From positions 1-55,895 of the forward strand of contig CAAGHB010000110.1 in NCBI GenBank assembly GCA_900769535.1: a DNA stretch of 55,895 nucleotides, given 5' to 3'. Under the pieces are notes generated by a model. The model saw only the letters and a list, made by a program, of their open reading frames with translations, was not told the origin of the DNA and ran no database searches. A program made the translations under genes and the position numbers. Below are positions 41,202 to 49,842 of the stretch, piece after piece. How positions within the stretch are numbered: the first letter of the stretch is position 1; every line of letters starts with the position of its first letter. The DNA is from Clostridia bacterium. Its GTDB lineage: Bacteria > Bacillota > Clostridia > Oscillospirales > Acutalibacteraceae.

Positions 41202-42678
41202 CGTTTTCCTCCATATACGCCCATAATCTTGAAATTTTTGGCTGCTGATAAATGCTCTTTGGTTTTAAAGAAAATGCCCTCAGCTCCTGTTTCCATATTG
41301 GCCTCTGATATACCATGTTTCCGTTTGCAGCATGGGCTTTTCGAGAGGATGAAAGCATCGAAACGCCGAATGAGCTCTGTTTTGCAAGCATTGTGAGGAC
41401 TAAAATTATTCCTGCGCCGATTCCGAGAAAGCCAAGCGTGCCGCCGAGAATTATAAAACCGAATTTCAGCACCCGTATTCCTGACGAAAGCTCATAGTCG
41501 GGGATAACGGCGTTTGCAATTCCCGAAATTGCTACAATTATAAGTGTGACCGGGCTTACAATTCCTGCCTCAACCGCCGCCTGACCGAGAATGAGACCGC
41601 CGACAACGCCTATTGCGCTGCCGATTGCATTCGGTACACGTAATCCTGCCTCACGAACAAGCTCAAAAAAAATCTCCATAATGATATATTCAGCCACTGC
41701 GGAAAAGGGAATTTGCCGTCTGGTTTCGGCTATTATGGTCAAAAGCTGGCTTGGAATCAGCTCGTGGTGAAAGCAGGTAAGCGCGAGAAAAATACCCGAT
41801 AAAAGAACCGAGAGAATGAATGCAAAGGTGCGTATAATCCGAGAAAAAGTACCGCTTTGCCAACGTTGCTGATTGCCCTCGGGCGAATCGAGCAGTATCG
41901 AAAGTGAAATTGGCATAATCAGCGCAAACGGAGTGTTGTCGCATATAATTGCGATTCGCCCTGCGGCAAGATATTCTGCTGTACGGTCGGGCCTTTCGGT
42001 TGACAATATCGACGGAAAAAGCGACCAGGTCGAGTCCTCAATAAGCTGTTCGACCATTCCTGCCCCCGAAATGAAATCCCCCTTTATATTATTAAGCCGA
42101 AATTTCACCTTGTTTACAAGCTCGTCACTTGTCAAATCGTCGAGGTACATAATGGCGCATTTACATTTGTTTACATTACCGACCGAAACAAATTCTGTGC
42201 ATAATTTCGGACTTTTTACAATGCGGCGAAGTAGGGTAATGCTTGTTCGTATGCTTTCGGTAAATCCTTCGTGAGACCCTTTAATTACCGATTCGGTATC
42301 CGGCGCACTAACCGACCTTTTGTCAAATGCCTTTGTTTCAACCACGGCGCATTTGTTATCACCGTCGGCATAAACTAGGGTATCTCCATCGATGATTGAT
42401 TCAGTCGCCTTTTCAATGTCGGACTGCGCTACTACGTTGTTATACTGAATTTTACCTATAAGGTCAAAATTATTTTTATCTTCGTCGTTTAGCATAACGG
42501 CACGAATAATAAAATCGTTTATACCGGCGGTATTTGCCATTCCGTCAATATAAGCAATAAAGCAGCGTACGCCCTTTTTATTTTTAAATTCACGTATAAT
42601 GATGTCGGTGTTTTTACCGTAACAGAATTTATCTTTAATGAATGAAATGTTTTTATCAATATTTTTATCGAAATCCAT
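41194..42678 (-). CDS. GerA-family germinant receptor subunit A
   Basis: This 494-residue protein has the layout of GerAA/GerKA. A soluble N-terminal domain (about 1-250) contains the conserved ISGAGMVEQLIEDSTWSLFPS region and TERPDRTAEYLAAGRIAIICD. A membrane domain of about five helices follows, including IPFSAVAEYIIMEIFFELVREAGLR split across loops and helices. It works with GerAB and GerAC in the inner spore membrane to sense germinants. It is the first gene of a two-gene operon with a SigG-like promoter. An AAGGGTG site precedes the ATG. Confidence 0.93.
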   Translation of the reverse strand: MDFDKNIDKNISFIKDKFCYGKNTDIIIREFKNKKGVRCFIAYIDGMANTAGINDFIIRAVMLNDEDKNNFDLIGKIQYNNVVAQSDIEKATESIIDGDTLVYADGDNKCAVVETKAFDKRSVSAPDTESVIKGSHEGFTESIRTSITLLRRIVKSPKLCTEFVSVGNVNKCKCAIMYLDDLTSDELVNKVKFRLNNIKGDFISGAGMVEQLIEDSTWSLFPSILSTERPDRTAEYLAAGRIAIICDNTPFALIMPISLSILLDSPEGNQQRWQSGTFSRIIRTFAFILSVLLSGIFLALTCFHHELIPSQLLTIIAETRRQIPFSAVAEYIIMEIFFELVREAGLRVPNAIGSAIGVVGGLILGQAAVEAGIVSPVTLIIVAISGIANAVIPDYELSSGIRVLKFGFIILGGTLGFLGIGAGIILVLTMLAKQSSFGVSMLSSSRKAHAANGNMVYQRPIWKQELRAFSLKPKSIYQQPKISRLWAYMEENDE

Positions 42679-42695
42679 TTATAAACACCCTTAAT

Positions 42696-42724
42696 TAGCA
42701 TTTTCAGTATTTTCGGTCATATAC
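42696..42724 (-). promoter_or_regulatory. Candidate SigG promoter for the germination operon
   Basis: Leftward GTATA (42724-42720) matches the SigG -35 consensus GHATR. After a 17-bp spacer, AATGCTA (42702-42696) matches six of seven positions of the -10 consensus CATNHTA. Forespore expression is expected for such receptors. Confidence 0.55.
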
Positions 42725-42772
42725 ACTAAATTTTTTCATATATTTTACTAAAAATGATTTGGGAGTAAATGT

Positions 42773-44008
42773 ATGAGAAAATTGATAAAAAAAGTTGTTT
42801 CACTACTCTTGATTTTACCGATAATTTTCGTCACTGCCTCTGCCGACGGCGAATATCAACGAATGAATATCGTAACTGAGTACCAATCCCCTGATTTAAT
42901 GAGTGATATAGAGGATGATGAGGCGGTATTAACCGCATCTGACGGCAGTTTGCAGCTGAATGCAAAGTCTGCAATACTTATTGAACTTAATTCGGGCAAG
43001 GTTCTTTTCGAAAAGGATGCCGATGTAAAAATGCCGCCTGCCTCAATTACCAAAATCATGACACTCCTGCTTGTAATGGAGGCGATTGAGGCGAAAAAAT
43101 TCGACTACAATACCGAGGTTACCTGCTCCGAACATGCGGCATCAATGGGCGGGTCGCAAATTTGGCTCGAAGTCGGCGAAAAAATGACGGTTGACGAGCT
43201 TTTACGTGCTTCGGCAATCGGTTCGGCAAATGATGCAACCTGCCTTCTCAGTGAGTTTGTTTCGGGAAGTGAAGAGGGCTTTGTTTCGCTGATGAACGAA
43301 AAGGCAAAGGCGCTTTCGATGACAAACACCGAGTTTAAAAATTGTTCCGGTCTTGATGCAGACGGCCATTTAACAACGGCGAGAGATATAGCAACAATGT
43401 CACGCGAACTGCTTAAACATAACGATATAACAAAATATACTACCGTTTGGATGGATTCTTTGCGCGACGGAAAAACCGAGCTTGTAAATACAAATAAACT
43501 CGTTCGATTTTATGACGGAGCTACTGGTCTTAAAACAGGCACTACAAGCGGAGCAGGATGTTGTCTTTCGGCATCGGCAACAAGGGATGGATTGAGCTTG
43601 ATTGCGGTTGTCTTAGGTTGTGATTCAAGCAACAACAGATTTGCGGATGCAAAAAAACTGCTTAATTACGGCTTTTCTAATTACGGCAATGCAACGGTAA
43701 AAATAGAGCAAGACGAGTTGCCTGAATTGCCTGTATCAAAGGGTACAAAAACGACGCTAACCCTGATGTCCGATGACAGCGTTTCTTTCCTTGTTGCCAA
43801 GGGTAAAGAAGGCGATATTCAGAAAAAATTTGATTTACCGGAGCAATTAACGGCGCCGATTAAGCCGGGTGAGACGGTAGGCACGATTATTTTTACGCTT
43901 GATGGAAAAACGCTTGGCCAAATACCTGTTGTTGCATCTAACGGCGTTGAAAAAATGACCTATTCAAAAGGACTGCTAAGAATAATTTCTGCTATATTTT
44001 TAAAGTAA
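42773..44008 (+). CDS. D-alanyl-D-alanine carboxypeptidase (S11)
   Basis: This 411-residue exported PBP5/DacF-type enzyme trims the terminal D-Ala of peptidoglycan stem peptides. A signal peptide occupies about 1-24. The catalytic motifs are SITK (Ser91, Lys94), SAN (151-153) and KTG (254-256). The C-terminal beta domain ends in a hydrophobic or amphipathic anchor (SKGLLRIISAIFLK). A GGGAG site precedes the ATG. The divergent neighbour is the germination operon, so a role in spore cortex is possible, but a vegetative role is equally open. Confidence 0.93.
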   Translation: MRKLIKKVVSLLLILPIIFVTASADGEYQRMNIVTEYQSPDLMSDIEDDEAVLTASDGSLQLNAKSAILIELNSGKVLFEKDADVKMPPASITKIMTLLLVMEAIEAKKFDYNTEVTCSEHAASMGGSQIWLEVGEKMTVDELLRASAIGSANDATCLLSEFVSGSEEGFVSLMNEKAKALSMTNTEFKNCSGLDADGHLTTARDIATMSRELLKHNDITKYTTVWMDSLRDGKTELVNTNKLVRFYDGATGLKTGTTSGAGCCLSASATRDGLSLIAVVLGCDSSNNRFADAKKLLNYGFSNYGNATVKIEQDELPELPVSKGTKTTLTLMSDDSVSFLVAKGKEGDIQKKFDLPEQLTAPIKPGETVGTIIFTLDGKTLGQIPVVASNGVEKMTYSKGLLRIISAIFLK

Positions 44009-44189
44009 CAGATTTTACTGAATTTTATAATTAAAATTAAAATTAGATATTTTTAATTGAAAAACAACAGTTTTAGTTAATGTTATTTAAAAAAAATGAA
44101 ATTTTTAAAGCTGTGGTTAGCATAATTCACCAAATTGTTATAAACATTTTATATAATTTACTGAAAATTTCAAAATGCCTGAAAATAAC
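44009..44189. other. AT-rich spacer without genes
   Basis: This is 181 bp of very AT-rich sequence between the carboxypeptidase gene and the dockerin promoter. No reading frame, strong hairpin or recognised site was found. Confidence 0.5.
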
Positions 44190-44218
44190 TTGAAAAAAAC
44201 ATATAGGAAAGATATAAT
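44190..44218 (+). promoter_or_regulatory. SigA promoter for the dockerin gene
   Basis: TTGAAA (44190-44195), a 17-bp spacer and a perfect TATAAT (44213-44218). Confidence 0.75.
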
Positions 44219-44252
44219 ATAAAGGAAATATGTGTGAAAGTGGAGTATTATT

Positions 44253-44576
44253 ATGAAAAAAATTGTTGTCTCAATTATTACAGTTTGTTTTATAATGAGC
44301 ATGGTTGCTACCGTTTTTGCAAGTGCTGCTGCTTCGGCTGACGTAAATAGAGATAGAAAGACCTCATCAAATGATCTTCTCGCTCTTAGTCAGCATATCC
44401 TTAACATAAATACAAATTCTAATTACAAGTATGATGTTAACGATGATGGTATTGTTGATTCAGCTGATATTCTTGCGCTTCAAAATCATATTCTCGGAAT
44501 TTCTATAATTGAGGAAGAGATTGTTGATGATGATTTGTTTGAGCCCGGTATCGAGGACGCCGAAGACGAATTATAA
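44253..44576 (+). CDS. Small secreted stand-alone dockerin protein
   Basis: This 107-residue protein consists of a signal peptide (about 1-29), one type I dockerin (30-82) and an acidic tail (87-107). Each dockerin half has an F-hand calcium loop. The second, DVNDDGIVDSAD, has all ligands (Asp61, Asn63, Asp65, Asp69, Asp72). The first has Asp30, Asn32, Asp34 and Asp41 but Ser38 in place of an acidic residue. Both are followed by the helix LALxxHIL. Dockerins bind cohesins and normally attach enzymes to cellulosome or amylosome scaffolds. Here no catalytic or carbohydrate-binding module is present. It has its own promoter, a GTGGAG site and a terminator. Confidence 0.88.
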   Translation: MKKIVVSIITVCFIMSMVATVFASAAASADVNRDRKTSSNDLLALSQHILNINTNSNYKYDVNDDGIVDSADILALQNHILGISIIEEEIVDDDLFEPGIEDAEDEL

Positions 44577-44597
44577 TATTTCTGTTTCAGATTATTG

Positions 44598-44635
44598 AAA
44601 AAAACCTTTGACCGATTTTGGTCAAAGGTTTTTTT
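44598..44635. terminator. Bidirectional terminator
   Basis: AAACCTTTGACC pairs with GGTCAAAGGTTT around GATTTT, with A and T runs on the two sides. It serves the dockerin gene and the convergent teichoic acid operon. Confidence 0.88.
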
Positions 44636-44648
44636 GTATGGATATAGT

Positions 44649-46091
44649 TCATAATGTTTTATTAAATAAAATATCTACTATTTTTTTAGCAGAATCAAAA
44701 TTGTAATTACCGAAATTAAACTCTTTAAAGGCCTGAACTTTATTTTGCTCAAAATCTTTTTCATCAATTGACTTAATAAGCTCATCAAAGGTGTAAACGA
44801 TTTTTCCGGGAACAAACGACTTGTATTCCTCATAAAAATCGCGCGATTCGGTATATTCATCGAGGTCAAATGTGTAAAAAAGCATCGGCTTATTAAGCAA
44901 AGCCGCCTCGTAAATTATTGATGAATAGTCGGTTATTACAAGGTCTGCCTCGTTTAAAATACTGTTAACCTCGCGGATTTCAGATTGGTCGATAAGCAGG
45001 TCATTATGTCTTTCTGAAATAGGCACTCGGTCTTTGATAAACGGATGCATTTTAAATATAATCCTCATACCTTTTTCATTACATTTTTCAGCAAGTCGGT
45101 CTAAATCGAGCTTTTCATAAGGATAAAATGCGCTTTCGGCACCGTTTCCCCTAAATGTCGGAGCAAACAGAACGGTAAATTTATCACGTTTCTCTGTATC
45201 ACCTGAACAGAGAGCGTCACATCGGGGAACACCAGTAGCATATACGTTTTCTATCGGAATACCGAATGCTTCTGCATAATATTTTCTGATACCTTCGCCG
45301 CTTACAAAAGCATGGGTATAGCACCTGTGCGCCTTTGAGTCGAATCGGAGCGAACCTTCCTTACCGAGACGGCTGTATCCAAATGTTTTAAAGGCACCAC
45401 AGGCGTGCCAAAGCTGTGCTATTTTAACCTTTTTACCATAGTTGAATCTGTAAATAATCGGGTGATAGTCGTCAATAATTATAATCTCGCTTTTACCAAG
45501 CAGCCACGCTGTTTTAAAATAGAATTTCAAATTCGGCCTGTCAGTAAACGAATAGTGTATATTGAGCTGTTTTTTGAGCTCATCACGCCTTAGAATCTCG
45601 TCTAAAACGAATTTTTCGTTGCCCGAAATGCTCTTTCTCGATTGGCTCGTAAACAGCAGGTTTCCTTTCGATTTTGAAAAAATTCTTGCTGCATAAAACA
45701 CCGATTTGAGAATAATATCAGCGCATTTGACGGCTAAACTCGACTTGGTAGGGGTAAGCGTACTGTATAAAGCTATGCCCTCTTTACCACATTCAAGATT
45801 TAATTTGTATATCCCGCCATTACTGCTATAATCGCGTCTATCCGATATTTTTGCATCAATTTCACCGTCGAATATTAGTTGCCACTTTCCGCTCGAAAGC
45901 GGCATTTTTTTATTTCCCGAAGCTAAGTCGAAGCAGATGGTGAAACAATCGCCGTCATTGCTTTTATAAAGTGGATAAAGTCGGTCGGTTCTGTTTTCGT
46001 GTATAAAATGTATGTCTCCGACTTTACCTTTTCCGCAAATAAAGAGAAGGGCACGCTTAAAATATGCCGTTGTAATAACACTCATACTCAT
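44649..46091 (-). CDS. CDP-glycerol/ribitol phosphotransferase family protein (TagF-like), copy 2
   Basis: This 480-residue GT-B fold enzyme transfers polyol phosphate units to a teichoic acid chain at the cytoplasmic membrane face. The N-terminal beta-rich region is short (about 1-110). The catalytic part has QLWHACGAFKTFGYSRLGK, the histidine motif IFKMHPF and VITDYSSIIYEAALLNKP, which belong to the Glyphos_transf (TagB/TagF) family. It is a paralogue of the gene upstream, with the motifs in the same order. It is the last gene of the operon, with an AAGGAGGG site. Given TarI and TarJ upstream, the donor may be CDP-ribitol. Confidence 0.88.
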   Translation of the reverse strand: MSMSVITTAYFKRALLFICGKGKVGDIHFIHENRTDRLYPLYKSNDGDCFTICFDLASGNKKMPLSSGKWQLIFDGEIDAKISDRRDYSSNGGIYKLNLECGKEGIALYSTLTPTKSSLAVKCADIILKSVFYAARIFSKSKGNLLFTSQSRKSISGNEKFVLDEILRRDELKKQLNIHYSFTDRPNLKFYFKTAWLLGKSEIIIIDDYHPIIYRFNYGKKVKIAQLWHACGAFKTFGYSRLGKEGSLRFDSKAHRCYTHAFVSGEGIRKYYAEAFGIPIENVYATGVPRCDALCSGDTEKRDKFTVLFAPTFRGNGAESAFYPYEKLDLDRLAEKCNEKGMRIIFKMHPFIKDRVPISERHNDLLIDQSEIREVNSILNEADLVITDYSSIIYEAALLNKPMLFYTFDLDEYTESRDFYEEYKSFVPGKIVYTFDELIKSIDEKDFEQNKVQAFKEFNFGNYNFDSAKKIVDILFNKTL

Positions 46092-46114
46092 AATTAAGCT
46101 GCCCTCCTTGTTGT

Positions 46115-47773
46115 TTATTCTTTTGTACCTAAAATAAGCCAGTCGATAACTCTGTCGGTTGAGTTGCCGTCCTGATACTCGAAGTTCTTATTTTTAAACG
46201 GTTCGACCTTTTCCTGCTCAAAATCATTCATTTCAATGGCTGTCATAAGCTCACCGAAGGTTTTTACAATTTTTCCGGGAACAAATTCAGCGAATGGCTC
46301 ATAAAAGTCACGTGACGCAACATATCCGTCAAGGTCAAATGCATAGAAAAGCATAGGAATATTTAAGCTTGATGCCTCGTAAACGACAGATGAATAGTCG
46401 GTTATCAGTAGGTCGGCTATAAAGAGAATATCGTTAATTTCTCTGTATTCAGATGCATCAATTAAAACGTCCGAAAATTCGTTGGGAATAAAAATCGGCG
46501 TCTTAACGAATGGATGCATTTTAAAAATTGCTATGCTGTCGTTTTCTTTACAGTAATTACCGAGCGCCTGCATATTGATTTTTCCATAAGGATAATGTGC
46601 GCTTTTAGCTCCGTTTCCTCTGAATGTAGGAGCAAAGAGAATAACTCTTTTATCTTTTGCCTGGGGGAATGCCTCGTACATTCTTTCCCTGACGTTCGCC
46701 TTATATTCGTCATCAAAAAATATGTCGGTACGGGGCACACCGGTCGGATAAACCTTGCTTTCGTCAATGCCAAACGCCTCTGCGTAAAATTTTGATACGT
46801 GGGTCGAGCTTGCGATAGCATGAGTATAAAGCTTGTGCGCCTTTGATTTAATAACGGGTCCTCCGGGTTTTCCTAATCGGCTGAAACCTACCGTTTTAAA
46901 TGCTCCGCAAGCGTGCCAAACCTGAATGATTTTAACACCCTTTTTATATTTAACAAGCTGAACGGTGGGATTAAAATCATCGATGAGAATTATATCAGCG
47001 CGTCCAAGTAAATAGGGCATTTTAAATTTATCAATAAAAGAGCGTCTTGTTTTTAAGCTCTCTTTAAACATCATGTGAATTTTATACTGCTTATCGAGCC
47101 CTCTTTCACACATTCTGTCATATATAAGTCCTAAATTTCCGCCGATTTCTGCACGTGAGTCGGAAGTGAATAGGATATTATTATTTGAATGGGGGAGTAT
47201 GCTCGACATCTTGTATATTATTTTAAACCATGATTTATTAAACCAGTAAACAATCGGTTTAAACAGTTTTATGAAATTCTTTATGAATTTAATTACCGGG
47301 TTTTTCTTGTTTGGGTGCTGATAAAATACATTGAGGGTCATCCCTCCCTTTTCATTAAGGGTAGGATTTACCTCGTAATAATGCTTTGCGCTTTTTGAGA
47401 ATTTTTTATGAAATCTTTGTATCTTAATCGATTTATCGTGACAGTAAACGTATTCATCTTCTATTCCGTTGTCGCAAAACAGCTCGTCCGAAATCTTCGG
47501 CATATATGTTACTCCGGTCACATTATCTTGTGCCGTCAGCGTCCATTCGCCGTCGCTGAGATAGGTGCAGTCGGTGTTTACCGTGCTTACGTTTACTCGT
47601 AAAAGATAGAATCCGTCGACAATTTGCATTGATTTAAGCGGTAAAGATACGTCCCCGCTTGTAAGAGTGAATGAAACGGCGGTTTCATCGATGTTTTTAA
47701 TTCTTCCTGCTATATTGAGAATAACGCGTTCCCATTTTATGCTATCAATTGTAATACCGGGTGTATAGTCCAT
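46115..47773 (-). CDS. CDP-glycerol/ribitol phosphotransferase family protein (TagF-like), copy 1
   Basis: This 552-residue TagF/TarL-like polymerase has a longer N-terminal beta-rich domain (about 1-200) than its downstream paralogue. A basic, hydrophobic region (about 155-195) probably binds the membrane. The catalytic domain has QVWHACGAFKTVGFSRLGK, FAPTFRGNGAKSAHYPYG, FKMHPF and ITDYSSVVYEASSLNIP. An AAAGGAC site precedes the ATG. It follows tagH by 13 bp. One of the two copies may add primer units and the other may polymerise; the sequence does not say which. Confidence 0.9.
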   Translation of the reverse strand: MDYTPGITIDSIKWERVILNIAGRIKNIDETAVSFTLTSGDVSLPLKSMQIVDGFYLLRVNVSTVNTDCTYLSDGEWTLTAQDNVTGVTYMPKISDELFCDNGIEDEYVYCHDKSIKIQRFHKKFSKSAKHYYEVNPTLNEKGGMTLNVFYQHPNKKNPVIKFIKNFIKLFKPIVYWFNKSWFKIIYKMSSILPHSNNNILFTSDSRAEIGGNLGLIYDRMCERGLDKQYKIHMMFKESLKTRRSFIDKFKMPYLLGRADIILIDDFNPTVQLVKYKKGVKIIQVWHACGAFKTVGFSRLGKPGGPVIKSKAHKLYTHAIASSTHVSKFYAEAFGIDESKVYPTGVPRTDIFFDDEYKANVRERMYEAFPQAKDKRVILFAPTFRGNGAKSAHYPYGKINMQALGNYCKENDSIAIFKMHPFVKTPIFIPNEFSDVLIDASEYREINDILFIADLLITDYSSVVYEASSLNIPMLFYAFDLDGYVASRDFYEPFAEFVPGKIVKTFGELMTAIEMNDFEQEKVEPFKNKNFEYQDGNSTDRVIDWLILGTKE

Positions 47774-47786
47774 TTTTATAAGTCCT

Positions 47787-48983
47787 TTATTTGTTGGTGA
47801 ATTTGTATGATACAGAAATTATGCCGCTGCCGACATAATTAGTTTGCAAAATTGTGAAATTTCGCTTGTTCGAAAAGCCGACAAAAAACGTTGATTCATT
47901 GTCCCACAGTTCACCCGAAAGCAAATATGTGCCTTCGAGAAGGGGAGGCGAATCGATTTTAATTTCGAGCGAATGGTCTCCAATCTCTCCGTTTATGAGA
48001 TTGTCCTCGTTCCTTTTGTCGCTCATAAAAATCAGGTTTTCTTCGGCGTCTCTAACGGTAAAACCAAAATTAAGCTTTTCAATTTGTCTCTTAACTTCAT
48101 AGTCAAAACGGATTGTAATATCGTCACCGCGTTTGAATTCGGTTGTTTTCTCACCGTTTTTGTTAAGCATTGTAAAGTTTTTGACCTGCAAAATATCCTT
48201 TTTCTCGGTAGGATAATTTTTTTCTCCGGTAATTTGTGATGTTGCAATACGCGCCTTTTCTTTTTTCAAAAAGTCCTCGTATTGAAGTACAACCGAGCCC
48301 AAATCGCCGTAAGCCATCATATTTCCTTCGTTAATCCAAAGTCCCATGGTGCAGAATGCCTTTACTGTAAAGAGGGAATGGCTGACGAATAAAATGGTTT
48401 TGCCCTGCTTTCGAAATTGCTTCATTTTTTCAATGCATTTGAGCTTGAAAATATCGTCACCAACGGCGAGAACTTCGTCAACTACGAGAATATCTGGGTC
48501 GACGTTTACCGAAACTGCGAATCCGAGACGTGATTTCATTCCGCTTGAATAGGTGCGCACAGGTCGGTCGATATAATCGCCTATATCGGCAAAATCGGTT
48601 ATATCCTTAATCTTTTTTTCAATCTCTGATTTAGAAATTCCCATCGAAATTGCTTTAAGATAAATATTTTCCATACCGGTAAGCTCGGGGTCAAATCCGC
48701 TTGTAAGTTCAAGCATGGCCGATATTTTTCCGTTTGTTTCAATTTCTCCCGATGTCTGCTTTGCTACCCCGGTAATAATTTTGAGCAGGGTTGATTTTCC
48801 CGAGCCGTTTTTACCAAGGATTCCAATAACCTCGCCCTTTGGAATATCAACCGTAATGTCTTTAAGTGCGGTAAATTCCTTGTAGCTTTTTCTATGAAAA
48901 ACAGTATCGAAAATTCTTTTCAGCGGAGACGAATATATTTTATATTGCTTTGTAAGATTCTTAATTCTAATTGCATATTCCAT
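47787..48983 (-). CDS. Teichoic acid ABC exporter, ATP-binding protein (TagH-like)
   Basis: This 398-residue protein drives export of an undecaprenyl-linked polymer. The ATPase domain (1-235) has Walker A GKNGSGKS (57-64), the signature YSSGMKSRLGFA and Walker B ILVVDEVLAVGD. The C-terminal domain (about 250-398) is beta-rich and resembles the Wzt carbohydrate-binding module, which recognises the exported glycan in O-antigen transporters. Bacillus TagH has a different extension. An AAAGGAGG site precedes the ATG, and the permease gene lies directly upstream in the operon. Confidence 0.93.
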   Translation of the reverse strand: MEYAIRIKNLTKQYKIYSSPLKRIFDTVFHRKSYKEFTALKDITVDIPKGEVIGILGKNGSGKSTLLKIITGVAKQTSGEIETNGKISAMLELTSGFDPELTGMENIYLKAISMGISKSEIEKKIKDITDFADIGDYIDRPVRTYSSGMKSRLGFAVSVNVDPDILVVDEVLAVGDDIFKLKCIEKMKQFRKQGKTILFVSHSLFTVKAFCTMGLWINEGNMMAYGDLGSVVLQYEDFLKKEKARIATSQITGEKNYPTEKKDILQVKNFTMLNKNGEKTTEFKRGDDITIRFDYEVKRQIEKLNFGFTVRDAEENLIFMSDKRNEDNLINGEIGDHSLEIKIDSPPLLEGTYLLSGELWDNESTFFVGFSNKRNFTILQTNYVGSGIISVSYKFTNK

Positions 48984-48999
48984 ATATTATCCTCCTTTT

Positions 49000-49830
49000 T
49001 TACAGAATATCGGCAAAATCGCGTTCCAGCTTTTTAAATAAATAGCTGCCGACAAGAGCAATTATTACAACTTCGCCCCAAAAGCACGCGGTGCCGATAA
49101 TATCGTTGAAAAACCAGGAGTATGTTATTCCGAAATTGCCTAAAAATGCCGAGCGGTATACCTCGATAATATACGATACGGGGTTAAGCCGTACGATAGT
49201 ATATACTATGGGATAATCCTTTACCTTTTCGATGTTCCAAAGGATAGGCGACAGCCAAAACAGTACCTGTGTCAATGATTTTATCATGTGTTCAAAATCT
49301 CGGCTGACAACGACAAGCGCCGAGAAAATAAGTGATACCGCCCACATAAGAACAAATAAACAAATCCATGCGTAAAAAATTTGGACGAAGTTGAACGATA
49401 AATATCCTGTAATTGCGAAAATAACAGCTGCAACTGCCGTCAGTATCATGTGAACGAGAAACTGGTGCATCTCCTCAAAAACGGGTATGGTAGAAATGGG
49501 GAACACCGTTTTTGTAACGAGGTGCTTGTTACGTCTTATTGACGTACCGCAACGAAACCATGATTCAGAAATAAAGAACCAAGGCAAAATTCCCGCAATG
49601 AGACTGAATATATAAGGAACGTTGCCCGAGCCGCCGCCTTTAATTCCTATTGTAATACCAAACCAATATACGAGTACAAAAAGGACGGGTTTGACAAAGG
49701 CCCAAACCATACCAAAGGTCGAACCTGAATATGTCTTTTTAAGCTCGATTGCAGACATGCTGATACTCTGTCTGAAATTTTTTATATTGGTTGAAATAAT
49801 GTCATACAGCGCTTTAAAGGCAAATATCAT
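49000..49830 (-). CDS. Teichoic acid ABC exporter, permease (TagG-like)
   Basis: This 276-residue ABC-2 type permease has six membrane segments. It contains the family stretch YSGSTFGMVWAFVKPVL near the N-terminus and YPIVYTIVRLNPVSYIIE near the last helices. With the adjacent ATPase it forms the exporter that flips teichoic acid or capsular polymer across the membrane. The ATG is preceded by GAGGAA. Confidence 0.93.
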   Translation of the reverse strand: MIFAFKALYDIISTNIKNFRQSISMSAIELKKTYSGSTFGMVWAFVKPVLFVLVYWFGITIGIKGGGSGNVPYIFSLIAGILPWFFISESWFRCGTSIRRNKHLVTKTVFPISTIPVFEEMHQFLVHMILTAVAAVIFAITGYLSFNFVQIFYAWICLFVLMWAVSLIFSALVVVSRDFEHMIKSLTQVLFWLSPILWNIEKVKDYPIVYTIVRLNPVSYIIEVYRSAFLGNFGITYSWFFNDIIGTACFWGEVVIIALVGSYLFKKLERDFADIL

Positions 49831-49842
49831 TATATTTCCTCA

